Source: Carnobacterium maltaromaticum DSM 20342 | Lineage (GTDB): Bacteria; Bacillota; Bacilli; Lactobacillales; Carnobacteriaceae | Assembly: GCF_000744945.1 (NCBI RefSeq) | Contig: NZ_JQMX01000001.1 | Span: 620,001 to 684,000 of the forward strand | Direction of reading: 5' to 3' | Length of the DNA stretch: 64,000 nt | Part shown: positions 7,874-15,961 of the stretch, in pieces | Layout of the letters: every line of letters starts with the position of its first letter | Position numbering within the stretch: the stretch's first letter is position 1 | Notes under the pieces: model-generated | What the model was told of the DNA's origin: nothing | What the model saw: only the letters and a program-made list of their open reading frames with translations | The model's database searches: none | Made by a program: the position numbers and the translations under genes

Positions 7874-8725
7874 ATGCGTAGTGAAGAAGAGATGTATCAT
7901 CTGATCTTGCAAAAAGCACAACTAGATGAACGTATTAGAGGGGTCTTATTAAACGGGTCCCGTGCGAATAAACACGTGAAACCAGACAGGCTACAGGACT
8001 TTGATATTATGTATGTTGTCACAGAATTAACTAGTTTTATAGAGGATAGTCGATGGGTTGATTATTTTGGACCGCGGCTAATTATGCAATTACCAGATGA
8101 ATCTGCACTTTTCCCAAACGATACCAGCAAAGAAACTTTTGCTTACTTAATGCAGTTTGAAGATGGAAATCGAATTGATCTGACTTTGATATCTAGTGAA
8201 ACAGTGAAAAAACAAACCAAATTAGATAGTTTAACAAAAGTCTTACTAGATAAAGATCAATTATTTACTAACTTACCTGAATCAGATGAGACTGATTATC
8301 TCGTCTCTCTTCCTAGTGAAGCTGAATTTAATGACTGTATAAATGAATTTTGGTGGGTATCTACCTATGTTGCTAAAGGGCTTGCTCGAAAAGAAATAAC
8401 TTATGCTAAAGCAATGCTTGATGGTCCAGTTCGTGATATGTTTTTATTAGCATTAAACTGGAAGCTTGTAGCTCAGTCAAACCAGCCCTTAAATTTAGGC
8501 AAAAATGGTAAATTTTTACAAAGCTATTTAACTACAGAAGAGTGGAGAGCACTATTAACAACCTATTCAAATGGCGAAATTCAATCGACTTGGGAAGCAT
8601 TATTTAATATGTGTGCCTTTTTCATGGCTATATCTGATTATATTGAACTGAAATTAGAGTATAAAAATAAAACTAAGCAGGAAAAAATTCTTACTTACTT
8701 GGAGAAATTGAAGAATAACCAATAG
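7874..8725 (+). CDS. Aminoglycoside 6-adenylyltransferase-like nucleotidyltransferase (ANT(6)/AadK family)
   Basis: The 283-residue product follows the ANT(6)/AadK chain along its length: MRSEEEMYHL, the nucleotidyltransferase signature LNGSRANKHV followed by DFDIMYVV (Gly-Ser and Asp-x-Asp), the ADPNRIDLTL-like EDGNRIDLTLIS, the NEFWWVSTYVAKGLARKEI segment and WEALFNMCAFF. ANT(6) enzymes adenylate streptomycin at the 6 position. The length equals the chromosomal AadK of Bacillus better than the mobile ANT(6)-Ia. It lies in ordinary chromosomal surroundings without mobile genes next to it, so it may be an intrinsic enzyme. AAGGGAGG precedes ATG. Confidence 0.8.
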   Translation: MRSEEEMYHLILQKAQLDERIRGVLLNGSRANKHVKPDRLQDFDIMYVVTELTSFIEDSRWVDYFGPRLIMQLPDESALFPNDTSKETFAYLMQFEDGNRIDLTLISSETVKKQTKLDSLTKVLLDKDQLFTNLPESDETDYLVSLPSEAEFNDCINEFWWVSTYVAKGLARKEITYAKAMLDGPVRDMFLLALNWKLVAQSNQPLNLGKNGKFLQSYLTTEEWRALLTTYSNGEIQSTWEALFNMCAFFMAISDYIELKLEYKNKTKQEKILTYLEKLKNNQ

Positions 8726-8765
8726 AAAAACCAGATATTCACTGAGAAGTGAGCATCTGGTTTTT
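8726..8765. terminator. Bidirectional terminator
   Basis: Arms AAAAACCAGAT and ATCTGGTTTTT, with an inner TTCACT/AGTGA pairing, between the convergent nucleotidyltransferase and mntH genes. Confidence 0.85.
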
Positions 8766-8767
8766 AG

Positions 8768-10132
8768 TTAACCTAAATCTTGTCCTGTAATCAAAATATA
8801 GCCGACTAAAAAGATATTTAATGCAATAATCACTACAGTTGCTATCCAAGCTAATATTTTGATCCAAGTTGGATTCACAAATTCACCCATTTTTTTCTTA
8901 TCACTTGTATAAAGGACCAATGGAACAACGGCGAATGGCAATTGCAAACTTAAGATAACTTGACTCCAAAGTAATAGCTGCGCAGTTCCGCCTTCGCCTA
9001 GTAACCAAGTGCAGATAAATACGGGAACTACAGCAATTAATCGGGTAATCACACGACGTAACCAGGGAGCGACACGTAGATGGATAAACCCTTCCATGAC
9101 AATTTGTCCACTTAAGGTTCCTGTTATCGTTGAATTTTGCCCTGAAGCCAGTAAAGCAACAGCAAACAAGGTACTAGCAGCCGCAACTCCAACAGTTGGG
9201 CTTAATAATTTATAAGCATCTTGAATTTCAGCCACGACACTGCCTGTCCCGTGAAAAGCAGAAGCTCCTAAAATCAAAATCAATGAGTTAATCACAAATG
9301 CTCCAGTTAAAGAGAATACAGAGTCTATTTTTGCAAATTTAACGGCTTCTTTACGTCCTTCTAGTGTCCGCTCATATTGTCTAGTCTGGATAATAGAAGA
9401 GTGTAGATACAAATTATGAGGCATGACTGTCGCGCCCAAAATACCTAATGCGATAAATAGCATACTAGGATCCGTCACGATTTGTGAACTTGGAATATAG
9501 CCCGATAATAAGGCTGCCATATCAGGTCTAGTCAAAATAACTTCAAAAAGGAAGACAATAAAAATTGTAAACATTAAAACAATAACGATTGATTCAATAA
9601 TTCTGAACCCTTTCTTCTGAAGTAGCAACAACACGAGTACATCTAATGTCGTAATCGCGACACCAACTAGTAAGGGAATATTAAATAATAAATTCAAGGC
9701 AATAGCCGAACCGATTACTTCAGCAATATCTGTAGCAACAATAGCTAATTCAGTTAAAATCCATAAAACAATAGCTGGTTTTTTCCCAACTGAATTCCGA
9801 GTCGCCTGGGCCAAATCCATGTCTGTAGCTATTCCTAAACGTGCCGACATCTCTTGTAAAAGCATCGCAATTAAATTAGAAATTAGGATGACACTTAATA
9901 ATGTATAACCAAACTTTGAACCCCCAGCAATTGAGGTTGCCCAGTTACCAGGATCGACATAACCTACAGCAACTAACGCTCCTGGCCCCATAAAAGCAAA
10001 AAGCTTACGCCAAAAGCCCGCATTTTGGGGAATTTTAACGGTATTATTGACTTCTTCTAAACTAATATTATGGGATTTTCTTAACCAACCGGTGGACTGG
10101 TGTTTTTCTTTTAACTCTTCTTTACGACTCAT
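8768..10132 (-). CDS. mntH: NRAMP-family divalent metal:H+ symporter (MntH)
   Basis: The 454-residue protein has eleven or so membrane helices. The metal site in helix 1 is [15 protein letters not shown] (Asp-Pro-Gly-Asn) and in helix 6 [13 protein letters not shown] (Met-Pro-His-Asn), both intact, so Mn2+ (and Fe2+, Cd2+) import is expected. The cytoplasmic N-terminus of about 45 residues is long and charged. A palindrome at the promoter suggests metal-dependent repression. It is transcribed alone. Confidence 0.92.
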   Translation of the reverse strand: MSRKEELKEKHQSTGWLRKSHNISLEEVNNTVKIPQNAGFWRKLFAFMGPGALVAVGYVDPGNWATSIAGGSKFGYTLLSVILISNLIAMLLQEMSARLGIATDMDLAQATRNSVGKKPAIVLWILTELAIVATDIAEVIGSAIALNLLFNIPLLVGVAITTLDVLVLLLLQKKGFRIIESIVIVLMFTIFIVFLFEVILTRPDMAALLSGYIPSSQIVTDPSMLFIALGILGATVMPHNLYLHSSIIQTRQYERTLEGRKEAVKFAKIDSVFSLTGAFVINSLILILGASAFHGTGSVVAEIQDAYKLLSPTVGVAAASTLFAVALLASGQNSTITGTLSGQIVMEGFIHLRVAPWLRRVITRLIAVVPVFICTWLLGEGGTAQLLLWSQVILSLQLPFAVVPLVLYTSDKKKMGEFVNPTWIKILAWIATVVIIALNIFLVGYILITGQDLG

Positions 10133-10163
10133 TCAAATCCACTCCTATAGTAACATTTATCTT

Positions 10164-10213
10164 GTTATAATTATTTTATAACCTTATTATAGAACTTTTT
10201 TAAGGAATGTCAA
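10164..10213 (-). promoter_or_regulatory. mntH promoter with downstream palindromic operator
   Basis: Read on the minus strand: TTGACA (10213-10208), 16-bp spacer, TATAAT (10191-10186), and at once a perfect 19-bp inverted repeat, GTTATAA-5nt-TTATAAC (10182-10164), covering the expected start of transcription. A DtxR/MntR or Fur-type repressor is the natural candidate; the sequence is not a textbook MntR box. Confidence 0.6.
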
Positions 10214-10253
10214 TTTATTTTTTCGGGACACCTAAAAATATGGAGTGGTAAAT

Positions 10254-10296
10254 AAAAATAAGACAGATTTTTAATTTGCAAATCTGTCTTATTTTC
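10254..10296. terminator. Terminator of the small peptide gene
   Basis: Arms AAAATAAGACAGATTT and AAATCTGTCTTATTTT form a 16-bp stem with A/T-rich flanks on both sides. It lies right after the peptide gene and insulates it from mntH. Confidence 0.85.
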
Positions 10297-10300
10297 ACGT

Positions 10301-10375
10301 TTATCCGTGGCTAAGATCGCCAAATGGAGATAACGGTGAAGTGATAGAAATTAAAATAGCTTCTTCTGTACTCAT
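10301..10375 (-). CDS. Small peptide gene divergent from an RNPP-like regulator
   Basis: A 24-codon frame has one of the best ribosome sites in the window (AAGGGAGG, eight bases before ATG) and its own terminator. The peptide begins MSTEEAILIS and ends SPLSPFGDLSHG. It is acidic at the start, with a short hydrophobic middle and a Pro/Ser/Gly-rich end, and has no classical signal sequence. It is divergently transcribed from a PlcR-like regulator 134 bp away. In RNPP systems (PlcR-PapR, Rgg-SHP, ComR-ComS) the cognate peptide gene usually lies next to the regulator, so a signalling peptide is inferred. Leaderless signals are known (the SIP peptide of RopB). It could instead be a leader peptide or a toxin. 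Confidence 0.6.
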   Translation of the reverse strand: MSTEEAILISITSPLSPFGDLSHG

Positions 10376-10509
10376 TGAATTAACCTCCCTTCAAAAAAAG
10401 ATTAAATAATGATAATAATATTTGTAGAATTTACCTAAAGTACTATCTTAATGATATTACTTAATGTATGATTAATCAATATAACAAGTAGAATTAGGAG
10501 AGAATTCTA

Positions 10510-11403
10510 ATGAAAATATTAGGAAATAAAATAAAAAACGCCCGTTTAACGGCTGGTTTAAGCCAAAAAGAATTAGCCGCAGGGATTTGTAACCAGTCCA
10601 CCATTAGTAACTTAGAAAAAGGAATTTCAATTCCTTCGCTTTTAACTTTAATGATTATTTCAGAGCGTTTAAACATAGATTTCGATGAAATTTATCAATA
10701 TACCACTAAAAAGAAAGATAGCTATGCAGATATTTTTCAACAAGTTCGCGTTTTATGTGCGCAAATTAAGCATAAAGACGCCTATGATTTAATCAAGGAA
10801 AAAATTGATTTTAACCGTTTAGAAACACCTTATGAATTAAAGCAGTACTATTATTATCTGGGTATTACAAGTTTAATTGGCAATAAAAATAGCTCCGATG
10901 GCATTTATTATTTCAATTTGGCTTTAACGACTGAATCTGGTAAAAATGTAGAATTTCTAGATATACTTGCTACTAGCGGTATGGCAACTATTTATGACAT
11001 TAGAAATGAAGATAATAAAGCCTTAACTTACTTTGAAAAAGTGATGAATCAACTGGATCAACTAACCTGTTCTACACCAAGAATCGAAGATGGTATTGAA
11101 GTTGCAAAAATTTATTACAACATGGCTAAGTTTTATTCTAAAATTAAAGATTATAAATTAGCTGTTCATTTAAGTACATTAGGAATAAACCTTATTCAGG
11201 AACAACATATTTCTTATTATTTAGACTTTTTACTTTACGAAAAAGGCTTTAATTTAATGAAATTAGGTCAAGTTGAAGAAGCCGAGAGGTATTATTTTTA
11301 TGCTGCAGCAATGGCTAACTTAAATGATAACCAGCACGCTGTGGACGGCATAAAAAGAAATATGAAAGACTACAATCTAAAAGGGTATAATTATTGGGAA
11401 TAG
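10510..11403 (+). CDS. XRE-TPR transcriptional regulator (PlcR/Rgg, RNPP-like)
   Basis: The 297-residue protein opens with a helix-turn-helix of the Cro/CI type (LGNKIKNARLTAGLSQKELA, then NQSTISNLEKGISIP, to about residue 60). The rest is helical with degenerate TPR-like repeats, for example YELKQYYYYLGITSLIG, KALTYFEKVMNQLDQL and RYYFYAAAMANLND. Length and layout match peptide-binding RNPP regulators. It is a cytoplasmic DNA-binding protein whose ligand is probably a re-imported peptide; the small gene at 10301-10375 is the obvious candidate. AGGAGAG precedes the start. The following repair gene begins only 16 bp downstream, so they may be co-transcribed. Confidence 0.8.
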   Translation: MKILGNKIKNARLTAGLSQKELAAGICNQSTISNLEKGISIPSLLTLMIISERLNIDFDEIYQYTTKKKDSYADIFQQVRVLCAQIKHKDAYDLIKEKIDFNRLETPYELKQYYYYLGITSLIGNKNSSDGIYYFNLALTTESGKNVEFLDILATSGMATIYDIRNEDNKALTYFEKVMNQLDQLTCSTPRIEDGIEVAKIYYNMAKFYSKIKDYKLAVHLSTLGINLIQEQHISYYLDFLLYEKGFNLMKLGQVEEAERYYFYAAAMANLNDNQHAVDGIKRNMKDYNLKGYNYWE

Positions 11404-11419
11404 AAGTGGGGGAACTGTA

Positions 11420-12130
11420 ATGGAGTTAAATCAAGTCATGAAGACTCTTGAGCGATTAGGGACCGAACAAACAAAAAAAACATTTTTACGTCATGGCGCA
11501 CCAGGTCCATTATTTGGTGTGAAAATTGGTGATTTAAAAAAAGAGTTATTAAAAGACGTTAAAAAAGATCAACAATTAGCCTTGGACTTATTTGAAACTG
11601 GGAATTCAGATGCTCAATATTTAGCCGGACTAGCTATTAATCCTAAGCTGATTGAAAAAAAACAATTAACACATTGGGCCAACTATTCAAATTGGTCTGC
11701 AATCAGTGAATTCGTTGTTGCTGGCGTTGCCTCAGAGAGTCCTTATGCTGTTGAATTAGCTAAAGAGTGGATGACATCTGATCAAGAATTGATTGAAGAT
11801 ACAGGTTGGAGCTGCTATGGGAAATTTTTAAGCTTTGCTCCAGATACAAGCATTGATCAAGAAGAAGTACTTGCACTTTTGAAAATTGTTGAAAATACAA
11901 TCCATCAAGCTAAAAACAGTGTTCGATATACCATGAACCAGTTTGTGATTAACACCGGATGCTACTACACACCCTTGTTAAAGGAAGCCCAACAAGTTGC
12001 CGAAACAATTGGCCCAGTTCAAGTTACCTTAGGAAGTAAAGACTGCAAAGTTCCTCTTGCTAGCGAAGCGATTGAAAAAGCGATTCGCCTTGAACGAATT
12101 GGAAAGAAACGTAAAAAAGTTATCTGTTAA
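11420..12130 (+). CDS. DNA alkylation repair protein (AlkD-like, HEAT-repeat)
   Basis: The 236-residue chain is all-helical and fits PF08713. It opens with LERLGTEQTKKTFLRHGAPG and GVKIGDLKKELLKDV, has the Trp-rich middle HWANYSNWSAISEFVV and the segment VRYTMNQFVINTGCYY, and ends in a basic tail. Some family members excise 3- or 7-alkylpurines without base flipping, but many relatives have no shown glycosylase activity. The start has GTGGGGG upstream. Confidence 0.75.
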   Translation: MELNQVMKTLERLGTEQTKKTFLRHGAPGPLFGVKIGDLKKELLKDVKKDQQLALDLFETGNSDAQYLAGLAINPKLIEKKQLTHWANYSNWSAISEFVVAGVASESPYAVELAKEWMTSDQELIEDTGWSCYGKFLSFAPDTSIDQEEVLALLKIVENTIHQAKNSVRYTMNQFVINTGCYYTPLLKEAQQVAETIGPVQVTLGSKDCKVPLASEAIEKAIRLERIGKKRKKVIC

Positions 12131-12144
12131 TGTTAATATAGAAC

Positions 12145-12176
12145 GTCACTTGATAAAAAATCAAGTGGCTTTTTTA
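12145..12176 (+). terminator. Intrinsic terminator
   Basis: Stem GTCACTTGA / TCAAGTGGC around an A-rich loop, then a T run. Confidence 0.85.
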
Positions 12177-12263
12177 TCTAAACTCTACATAAACTACAGA
12201 AAAAATTCATTTAAACTACAGTTAGCGATGCTAATCTTGATTTAACGGTAGGAGGTGAATGAA

Positions 12264-12461
12264 ATGATTCCAAAAAATAGACTAAAACAGCTAACAACAA
12301 TAATCGCACTAATTCTTGTATCAGTTGCTTTAACTGCGTGTGGTGGGAACTCAAAAAAAGAAGAGATCACCCCTGGAAAAGAATCAAAAGTAAAAATTGA
12401 TGGAAAAGAGTATGATGTAAAAACAACTGAAGAGGGGGCTGCAATTAAAATGGGCGAGTAA
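12264..12461 (+). CDS. Small lipoprotein
   Basis: The 65-residue protein has a basic start (MIPKNRLKQ), a hydrophobic core and the lipobox LTAC followed by GGNSKK, so it should be lipidated and face outward. About 40 residues remain after processing: charged, ending KTTEEGAAIKMGE. I do not recognise the family. ATG 12264 lies eight bases after TAGGAGG; the GTG at 12255 overlaps that site and is rejected. Confidence 0.65.
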   Translation: MIPKNRLKQLTTIIALILVSVALTACGGNSKKEEITPGKESKVKIDGKEYDVKTTEEGAAIKMGE

Positions 12462-12485
12462 ATTTTAAGTCTCTTAAAAGAAGAA

Positions 12486-12531
12486 AAATCAAAGCTAAGT
12501 TACATATACTCTAGTAACTTAGCTTTGATTT
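12486..12531. terminator. Bidirectional terminator overlapping the yolD stop
   Basis: An 18-bp stem (AAATCAAAGCTAAGTTAC and its complement) around ATATACTCTA. The stop codon of the minus-strand YolD gene lies inside the stem. Confidence 0.9.
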
Positions 12532-12899
12532 CTTTTTTCAAATACACTCCATTTGATTTCAGTGTATAAACTAATGTTTCTGATTTCTTCATAGGCTATA
12601 TGAGTGTTATCGATCCAAATCCCACTATCCTCATAACCTTCAATTTTTCCAGTAATATCCGGTAAATAATTCCCATCTGTATCTATTTCTTCAAGCTGAA
12701 TAGATACAGCTTGATTTTTAATTAGGGCACTATCTAGTATTGTCGCTATTTCAAGAAAATTCATCTGCTTTTTTTGCAAAATTTTTAAACTTCGACTACT
12801 TTTATCCGCATCCATAGAAGCCGTATGTTCAGATAGATACATGCCAAGCCATTTAATTGTTCCACGATCTTGGTAACGTTCATTAAATTTATTTAACAT
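12519..12899 (-). CDS. YolD-like family protein
   Basis: The product, 126 residues from ATG 12899, contains the YolD signature NERYQDRGTIKWLGMYLSEH at its start and a beta-rich second half (VSIQLEEIDTDGNYLPDITG, GYEDSGIWIDNTHIAYEEI). YolD proteins are habitually encoded beside UvrX-type Y-family polymerases and are thought to act with them, like UmuD in function though not in sequence. AAAGGA lies eight bases before ATG 12899; upstream starts at 12908 and GTG 12929 have no well-spaced site. The frame overlaps the polymerase stop by 11 bases, so translation is coupled. Confidence 0.8.
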   Translation of the reverse strand: MLNKFNERYQDRGTIKWLGMYLSEHTASMDADKSSRSLKILQKKQMNFLEIATILDSALIKNQAVSIQLEEIDTDGNYLPDITGKIEGYEDSGIWIDNTHIAYEEIRNISLYTEIKWSVFEKRNQS

Positions 12900-14193
12900 C
12901 TTTTTCATCCTTTCCGGAGGCATGTCCACCGACTAAATGACTGCGTTTAATCGCTGTTGCGCCTGTCATTAAACTGCTAGCATGAACGAGAGAGGTGAAG
13001 CCGTATTTATCCCGAATAGAATCAACAATAAAATCAAGACCAGCATCTGCTTCGACTTCCTCAGATTCTCTAAATAAATCCAATTGGATATCCGTGCTAT
13101 AAACTATCTTAGAGCAACCGACGCCAATTTGCCGTATTGTTTCACCACGATAATGTTGACGAAATAATTGTAGACAAAAATCCGTTAATTTTTTCGTATT
13201 ATTTGTTGCAGAAATTTTCATTTGATGATTGAAACCTTTCGTTGATTCGTACATCGAATGTCCAATAAAAAGACTGATACATTGTGTCTGACATTGCTTT
13301 TGTCTTAGCCTAGTAGCAACTTGATCAGCCATCTCTTTAATCACCAACTCAATCTCCGAGGCTAGTGTGTAATCACGTGGCAGTATTTGTGCATTGCTAT
13401 ACGATTTTTCAAGAGGAGTATACTTTTTAGCAATATCACTGCGATCGATTCCCCAGGCATGTGCATATAACTGTTCGCCAATGACACCCATTTTTTCTTT
13501 TAGCAAATGGTAGTCATAGTGGGCTAAATCGTACACTGATTTGATATTCATTAATTCAAATTTTTTAGCCGTTCGCCTACCAATTCCCCACATATCCGTC
13601 AAAGGAGAAATCCGCCAAACCTTCTCCTGAACATCTTCATAGCGCCATTCAGCCTTAAAGTCTTTCGCGTTTTTTGCCTCATTATCCAAAGCTAATTTAG
13701 CTAGCAGGGGATTGTCTCCAATTCCAACCGTCGAATACAAGCCTAATGTATGATAAATATCTTGCTGAATTAAACGTGCTATTTCGTATGCCGTTGCTTT
13801 CAATAGTTTTTTAATAGGAGTCACTTTGATAAACGCTTCATCGATTGAATAAATAAGAATATCATCTTCAATAGCATACTTACGAAATATCTCAATAATT
13901 TCTTTATTTTTATCAATGTACAAGGCCATTCTAGGTGGTACGATTAATAAATCTTTATGTGTAGGCAAATCAAATTTTCGCATCACGTTAGAAATTCCAA
14001 GCCTTTGTTTAGCAGCGGGGGAGCTAGCTAAAATTAAACCTCCAGCATTTTCAGCATTAGACATTACTACTAACATCGTCGTTAGAGGATTTAAGTTCCG
14101 CTCCACGCATTCAACAGAAGCATAAAAACTTTTTACATCAATACATAAAATATCTGAGCGAGGTTCATTCGTATAATCAAGTTCTAATTCCAT
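12889..14193 (-). CDS. Y-family DNA polymerase (UvrX/ImpB/MucB/SamB-like)
   Basis: The 434-residue enzyme has the palm motif ILCIDVKSFYASVECV with the catalytic Asp, the second acidic motif YSIDEAFIKV (Asp-Glu), a helix-hairpin-helix region DMWGIGRRTAKKFELMNI and a little-finger domain up to about residue 360. It performs translesion synthesis across damaged template. The promoter holds a perfect SOS box, so induction by DNA damage through LexA is expected. It forms a two-gene operon with yolD. Such operons are often plasmid- or prophage-borne, but no mobile gene is adjacent here. Confidence 0.9.
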   Translation of the reverse strand: MELELDYTNEPRSDILCIDVKSFYASVECVERNLNPLTTMLVVMSNAENAGGLILASSPAAKQRLGISNVMRKFDLPTHKDLLIVPPRMALYIDKNKEIIEIFRKYAIEDDILIYSIDEAFIKVTPIKKLLKATAYEIARLIQQDIYHTLGLYSTVGIGDNPLLAKLALDNEAKNAKDFKAEWRYEDVQEKVWRISPLTDMWGIGRRTAKKFELMNIKSVYDLAHYDYHLLKEKMGVIGEQLYAHAWGIDRSDIAKKYTPLEKSYSNAQILPRDYTLASEIELVIKEMADQVATRLRQKQCQTQCISLFIGHSMYESTKGFNHQMKISATNNTKKLTDFCLQLFRQHYRGETIRQIGVGCSKIVYSTDIQLDLFRESEEVEADAGLDFIVDSIRDKYGFTSLVHASSLMTGATAIKRSHLVGGHASGKDEKDVK

Positions 14194-14222
14194 AACTATT
14201 CACTCCAGTAGTTGATAAACAC

Positions 14223-14251
14223 ATTATACGAACAAACGTTCGAAAAGTAAA
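14223..14251 (-). promoter_or_regulatory. SOS (LexA/DinR) operator and promoter of the polymerase operon
   Basis: On the minus strand: TTTACT (14251-14246), 17-bp spacer, TATAAT (14228-14223). The spacer holds CGAACGTTTGTTCG at 14242-14229, an exact match to the Gram-positive LexA box CGAAC-4nt-GTTCG. Confidence 0.9.
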
Positions 14252-14444
14252 GCTATAAAAATGAATAACATTTAATCTTTAATTATTTTTTAGAAAGGGT
14301 AATTGAGGATATAAAATTAGCTGGAGAATCAATTTCCTAAATGCTCAGAAAAATCGCTAAACTATCTATTCCATCTTTAACAAAACAGATAGTTGCCTTG
14401 ATAAGCAAACTTGTTCCTTATTATGTTATAAACGTTAATTCAAA
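14252..14444. other. Gene-free stretch
   Basis: Together with its flanking promoter elements this makes a 300-bp intergenic region between divergent genes. No frame or hairpin of note is visible in it. Confidence 0.5.
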
Positions 14445-14462
14445 TTGTTGCAAATGCGACAA
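14445..14462. promoter_or_regulatory. Candidate MarR operator
   Basis: TTGTTGCAAATGCGACAA is an 18-bp imperfect palindrome (TTGT.GCA/TGC.ACAA) in the leader of the MarR gene that starts at 14496. Autorepression is inferred. Confidence 0.4.
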
Positions 14463-14495
14463 TAAAATGTTAATGTACCCTTAGGAGGTGTTACT

Positions 14496-14975
14496 ATGGT
14501 CGAGATACTGAGAGATATTGGAACAATAGCAAGAGCTCTTGATTCTATTGCTAATGTTGAATTTAAAAATTATAAACTATCAAAAGGACAATATCTATAC
14601 ATTGTTCGTATTTATGAAAATCCTGGCATCATTCCAGATAAGTTAGCAGAGTTAGTCAAAGTTGATAGAACTACAGCTGCAAGGTCTATTAATAAGCTTG
14701 TAGAGAATGGCTTGATTAAAAAAATGACTGATCCTGCTAATAAAAAAATTCGCAGACTATACGTCACCTCAAAAGGAATAGAGGTAGTGCCTATCATTCA
14801 AAAAGAAAACGACTACTCTAACACTGTAGCATTACAAGGATTTACAGAAGAAGAAGCCCTGCAGTTTTCAAGCATGTTAAAAAAAATTAGTACTAATATT
14901 GATAGTGATTGGAAAATTGTAAAAAAAGGGCACAAAAGAAACTATTTGAAAGGAAATGATAGTAATGAAGGTTGA
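14496..14975 (+). CDS. MarR-family transcriptional regulator
   Basis: The 159-residue protein has the MarR winged-helix layout: recognition region LAELVKVDRTTAARSINKLVENGLI and a wing MTDPANKKIRRLYVTSKG, between N- and C-terminal dimerisation helices. CTTAGGAGG lies before ATG. It overlaps the start of the downstream acetyltransferase gene by 11 bases, so the pair forms one operon and the regulator probably controls it. The inducer is unknown. Confidence 0.85.
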   Translation: MVEILRDIGTIARALDSIANVEFKNYKLSKGQYLYIVRIYENPGIIPDKLAELVKVDRTTAARSINKLVENGLIKKMTDPANKKIRRLYVTSKGIEVVPIIQKENDYSNTVALQGFTEEEALQFSSMLKKISTNIDSDWKIVKKGHKRNYLKGNDSNEG

Positions 14976-15480
14976 AATCAAAAAATGTGAATTAAAAGAT
15001 TTGGATTGTATTCGCAAAATTAGTATTCGTACATTTAAAGACACTTTTGAAAAGTACAATACAGAACAAGATTTAATAAATTATATAGATACTGCCTATA
15101 ACAAAAATAAATTACGCATAGAGTTATTAAACCCTAATTCAATATTCTATTTTATATTTTCAGATGATGATTTAGCTGGTTATATGAAACTCAATAGTAA
15201 AGAAGCACAAACTGAAAATACATTTTCTAACTCATTAGAAATTGAAAGAATATATATTCTTCCAGCACATAAAAGAAAAGGTTTAGGCAAAAAATTAATA
15301 CATTTTGCTAGTCAATATGGGAAAGATACTGGTGTAGAGACAATTTGGTTAGGAGTATGGGAAAAGAATGAGCCTGCTTTACATTTTTATAAAAATTTAG
15401 GTTTTTGCATTACAGGCGAACACTCATTCATGTTAGGACAAGATAAACAAACAGATTATCTAATGACTAAACAAATATAA
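14965..15480 (+). CDS. GNAT N-acetyltransferase (PaiA-like)
   Basis: The 171-residue enzyme has the acetyl-CoA loop RKGLGKKLIHFA (R-x-x-G-x-G/A) after the strand EIERIYILPAHK, and the C-terminal block TIWLGVWEKNEPALHFYKNL followed by GFCITGEHSFMLG and the QTDYLM end. That block is characteristic of PaiA-type acetyltransferases, some of which acetylate polyamines. Substrate is not fixed by sequence. ATG 14965 is chosen because AAAGGA is 10 bases away; ATG 14956 is too near that site. Confidence 0.8.
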   Translation: MKVEIKKCELKDLDCIRKISIRTFKDTFEKYNTEQDLINYIDTAYNKNKLRIELLNPNSIFYFIFSDDDLAGYMKLNSKEAQTENTFSNSLEIERIYILPAHKRKGLGKKLIHFASQYGKDTGVETIWLGVWEKNEPALHFYKNLGFCITGEHSFMLGQDKQTDYLMTKQI

Positions 15481-15481
15481 A

Positions 15482-15835
15482 GTGGAAAATAGTACTAATT
15501 TAGAAAATATGTTTCATTCTCAATTTACAGATGAAGGATATGGGAAATTTATAAATGAAACGGCTATGTATTATGTTACAACAACACAAGATGCTGGATT
15601 TATAACAAAAGTTAAAGATGTTAACGTTACCCAAAATAAGGAGGATGAACTTAGGTATACCTTTACTGCTACCATTAATTATACTGATAATAATAATGAA
15701 TCAGGAACTACAAAGATTAGTGGAAATGCTGAATTTAAAGAAAAAGGGAAACTAACTATATTCAAGATAACAACCAATGATCTGCTAGAAAAAATGAAAA
15801 AGATTGCAAACGAAGTTAAAATTCCGAAAGAGTAG
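15482..15835 (+). CDS. Uncharacterised protein, probably a truncated gene
   Basis: The 117-residue frame begins at GTG with no clear ribosome site, directly after the acetyltransferase stop. The product is acidic and beta-rich with many Thr and Asn (YTFTATINYTDNNNESGT) and ends in a helical basic tail (DLLEKMKKIANEVK). It has no signal peptide although its composition suits an exported domain. It adjoins IS and conjugation-gene debris. It may be the 3' end of a larger gene whose 5' part was lost. Confidence 0.4.
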   Translation: MENSTNLENMFHSQFTDEGYGKFINETAMYYVTTTQDAGFITKVKDVNVTQNKEDELRYTFTATINYTDNNNESGTTKISGNAEFKEKGKLTIFKITTNDLLEKMKKIANEVKIPKE

Positions 15836-15896
15836 TGATGCTGTGTTTATACTGATACACAGAAAAGACGTAATAAAGATAAACGAATCAAATTTG

Positions 15897-15960
15897 ACTA
15901 TGTAGTGACCCAAAAAAGTTAGACTTTCTTCAGAGTAGATTTTTTCTACTCTGTTTTTTT
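15897..15960 (-). mobile_element. Remnant terminal fragment of an IS3-family element
   Basis: GTAGTGACCC ... AGTTAGAC, then a terminator-like hairpin CAGAGTA/TACTCTG and a T run followed by TTATGC, copies the layout of the IS end at 19706-19762 (GAAGTGAGACCC, AGTTAGACC, hairpin, TTATGC being the transposase stop). Only this end is left; at once after it comes conjugation-gene debris. Confidence 0.55.
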
Positions 15961-15961
15961 A

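Noticed and set aside
9009..9215. Plus-strand frame inside mntH
   Set aside because: It lies opposite conserved transporter helices, has no ribosome site, and looks like a shadow frame; the same holds for other opposite-strand frames in parC, parE, ntpB, hslU and ppaC.
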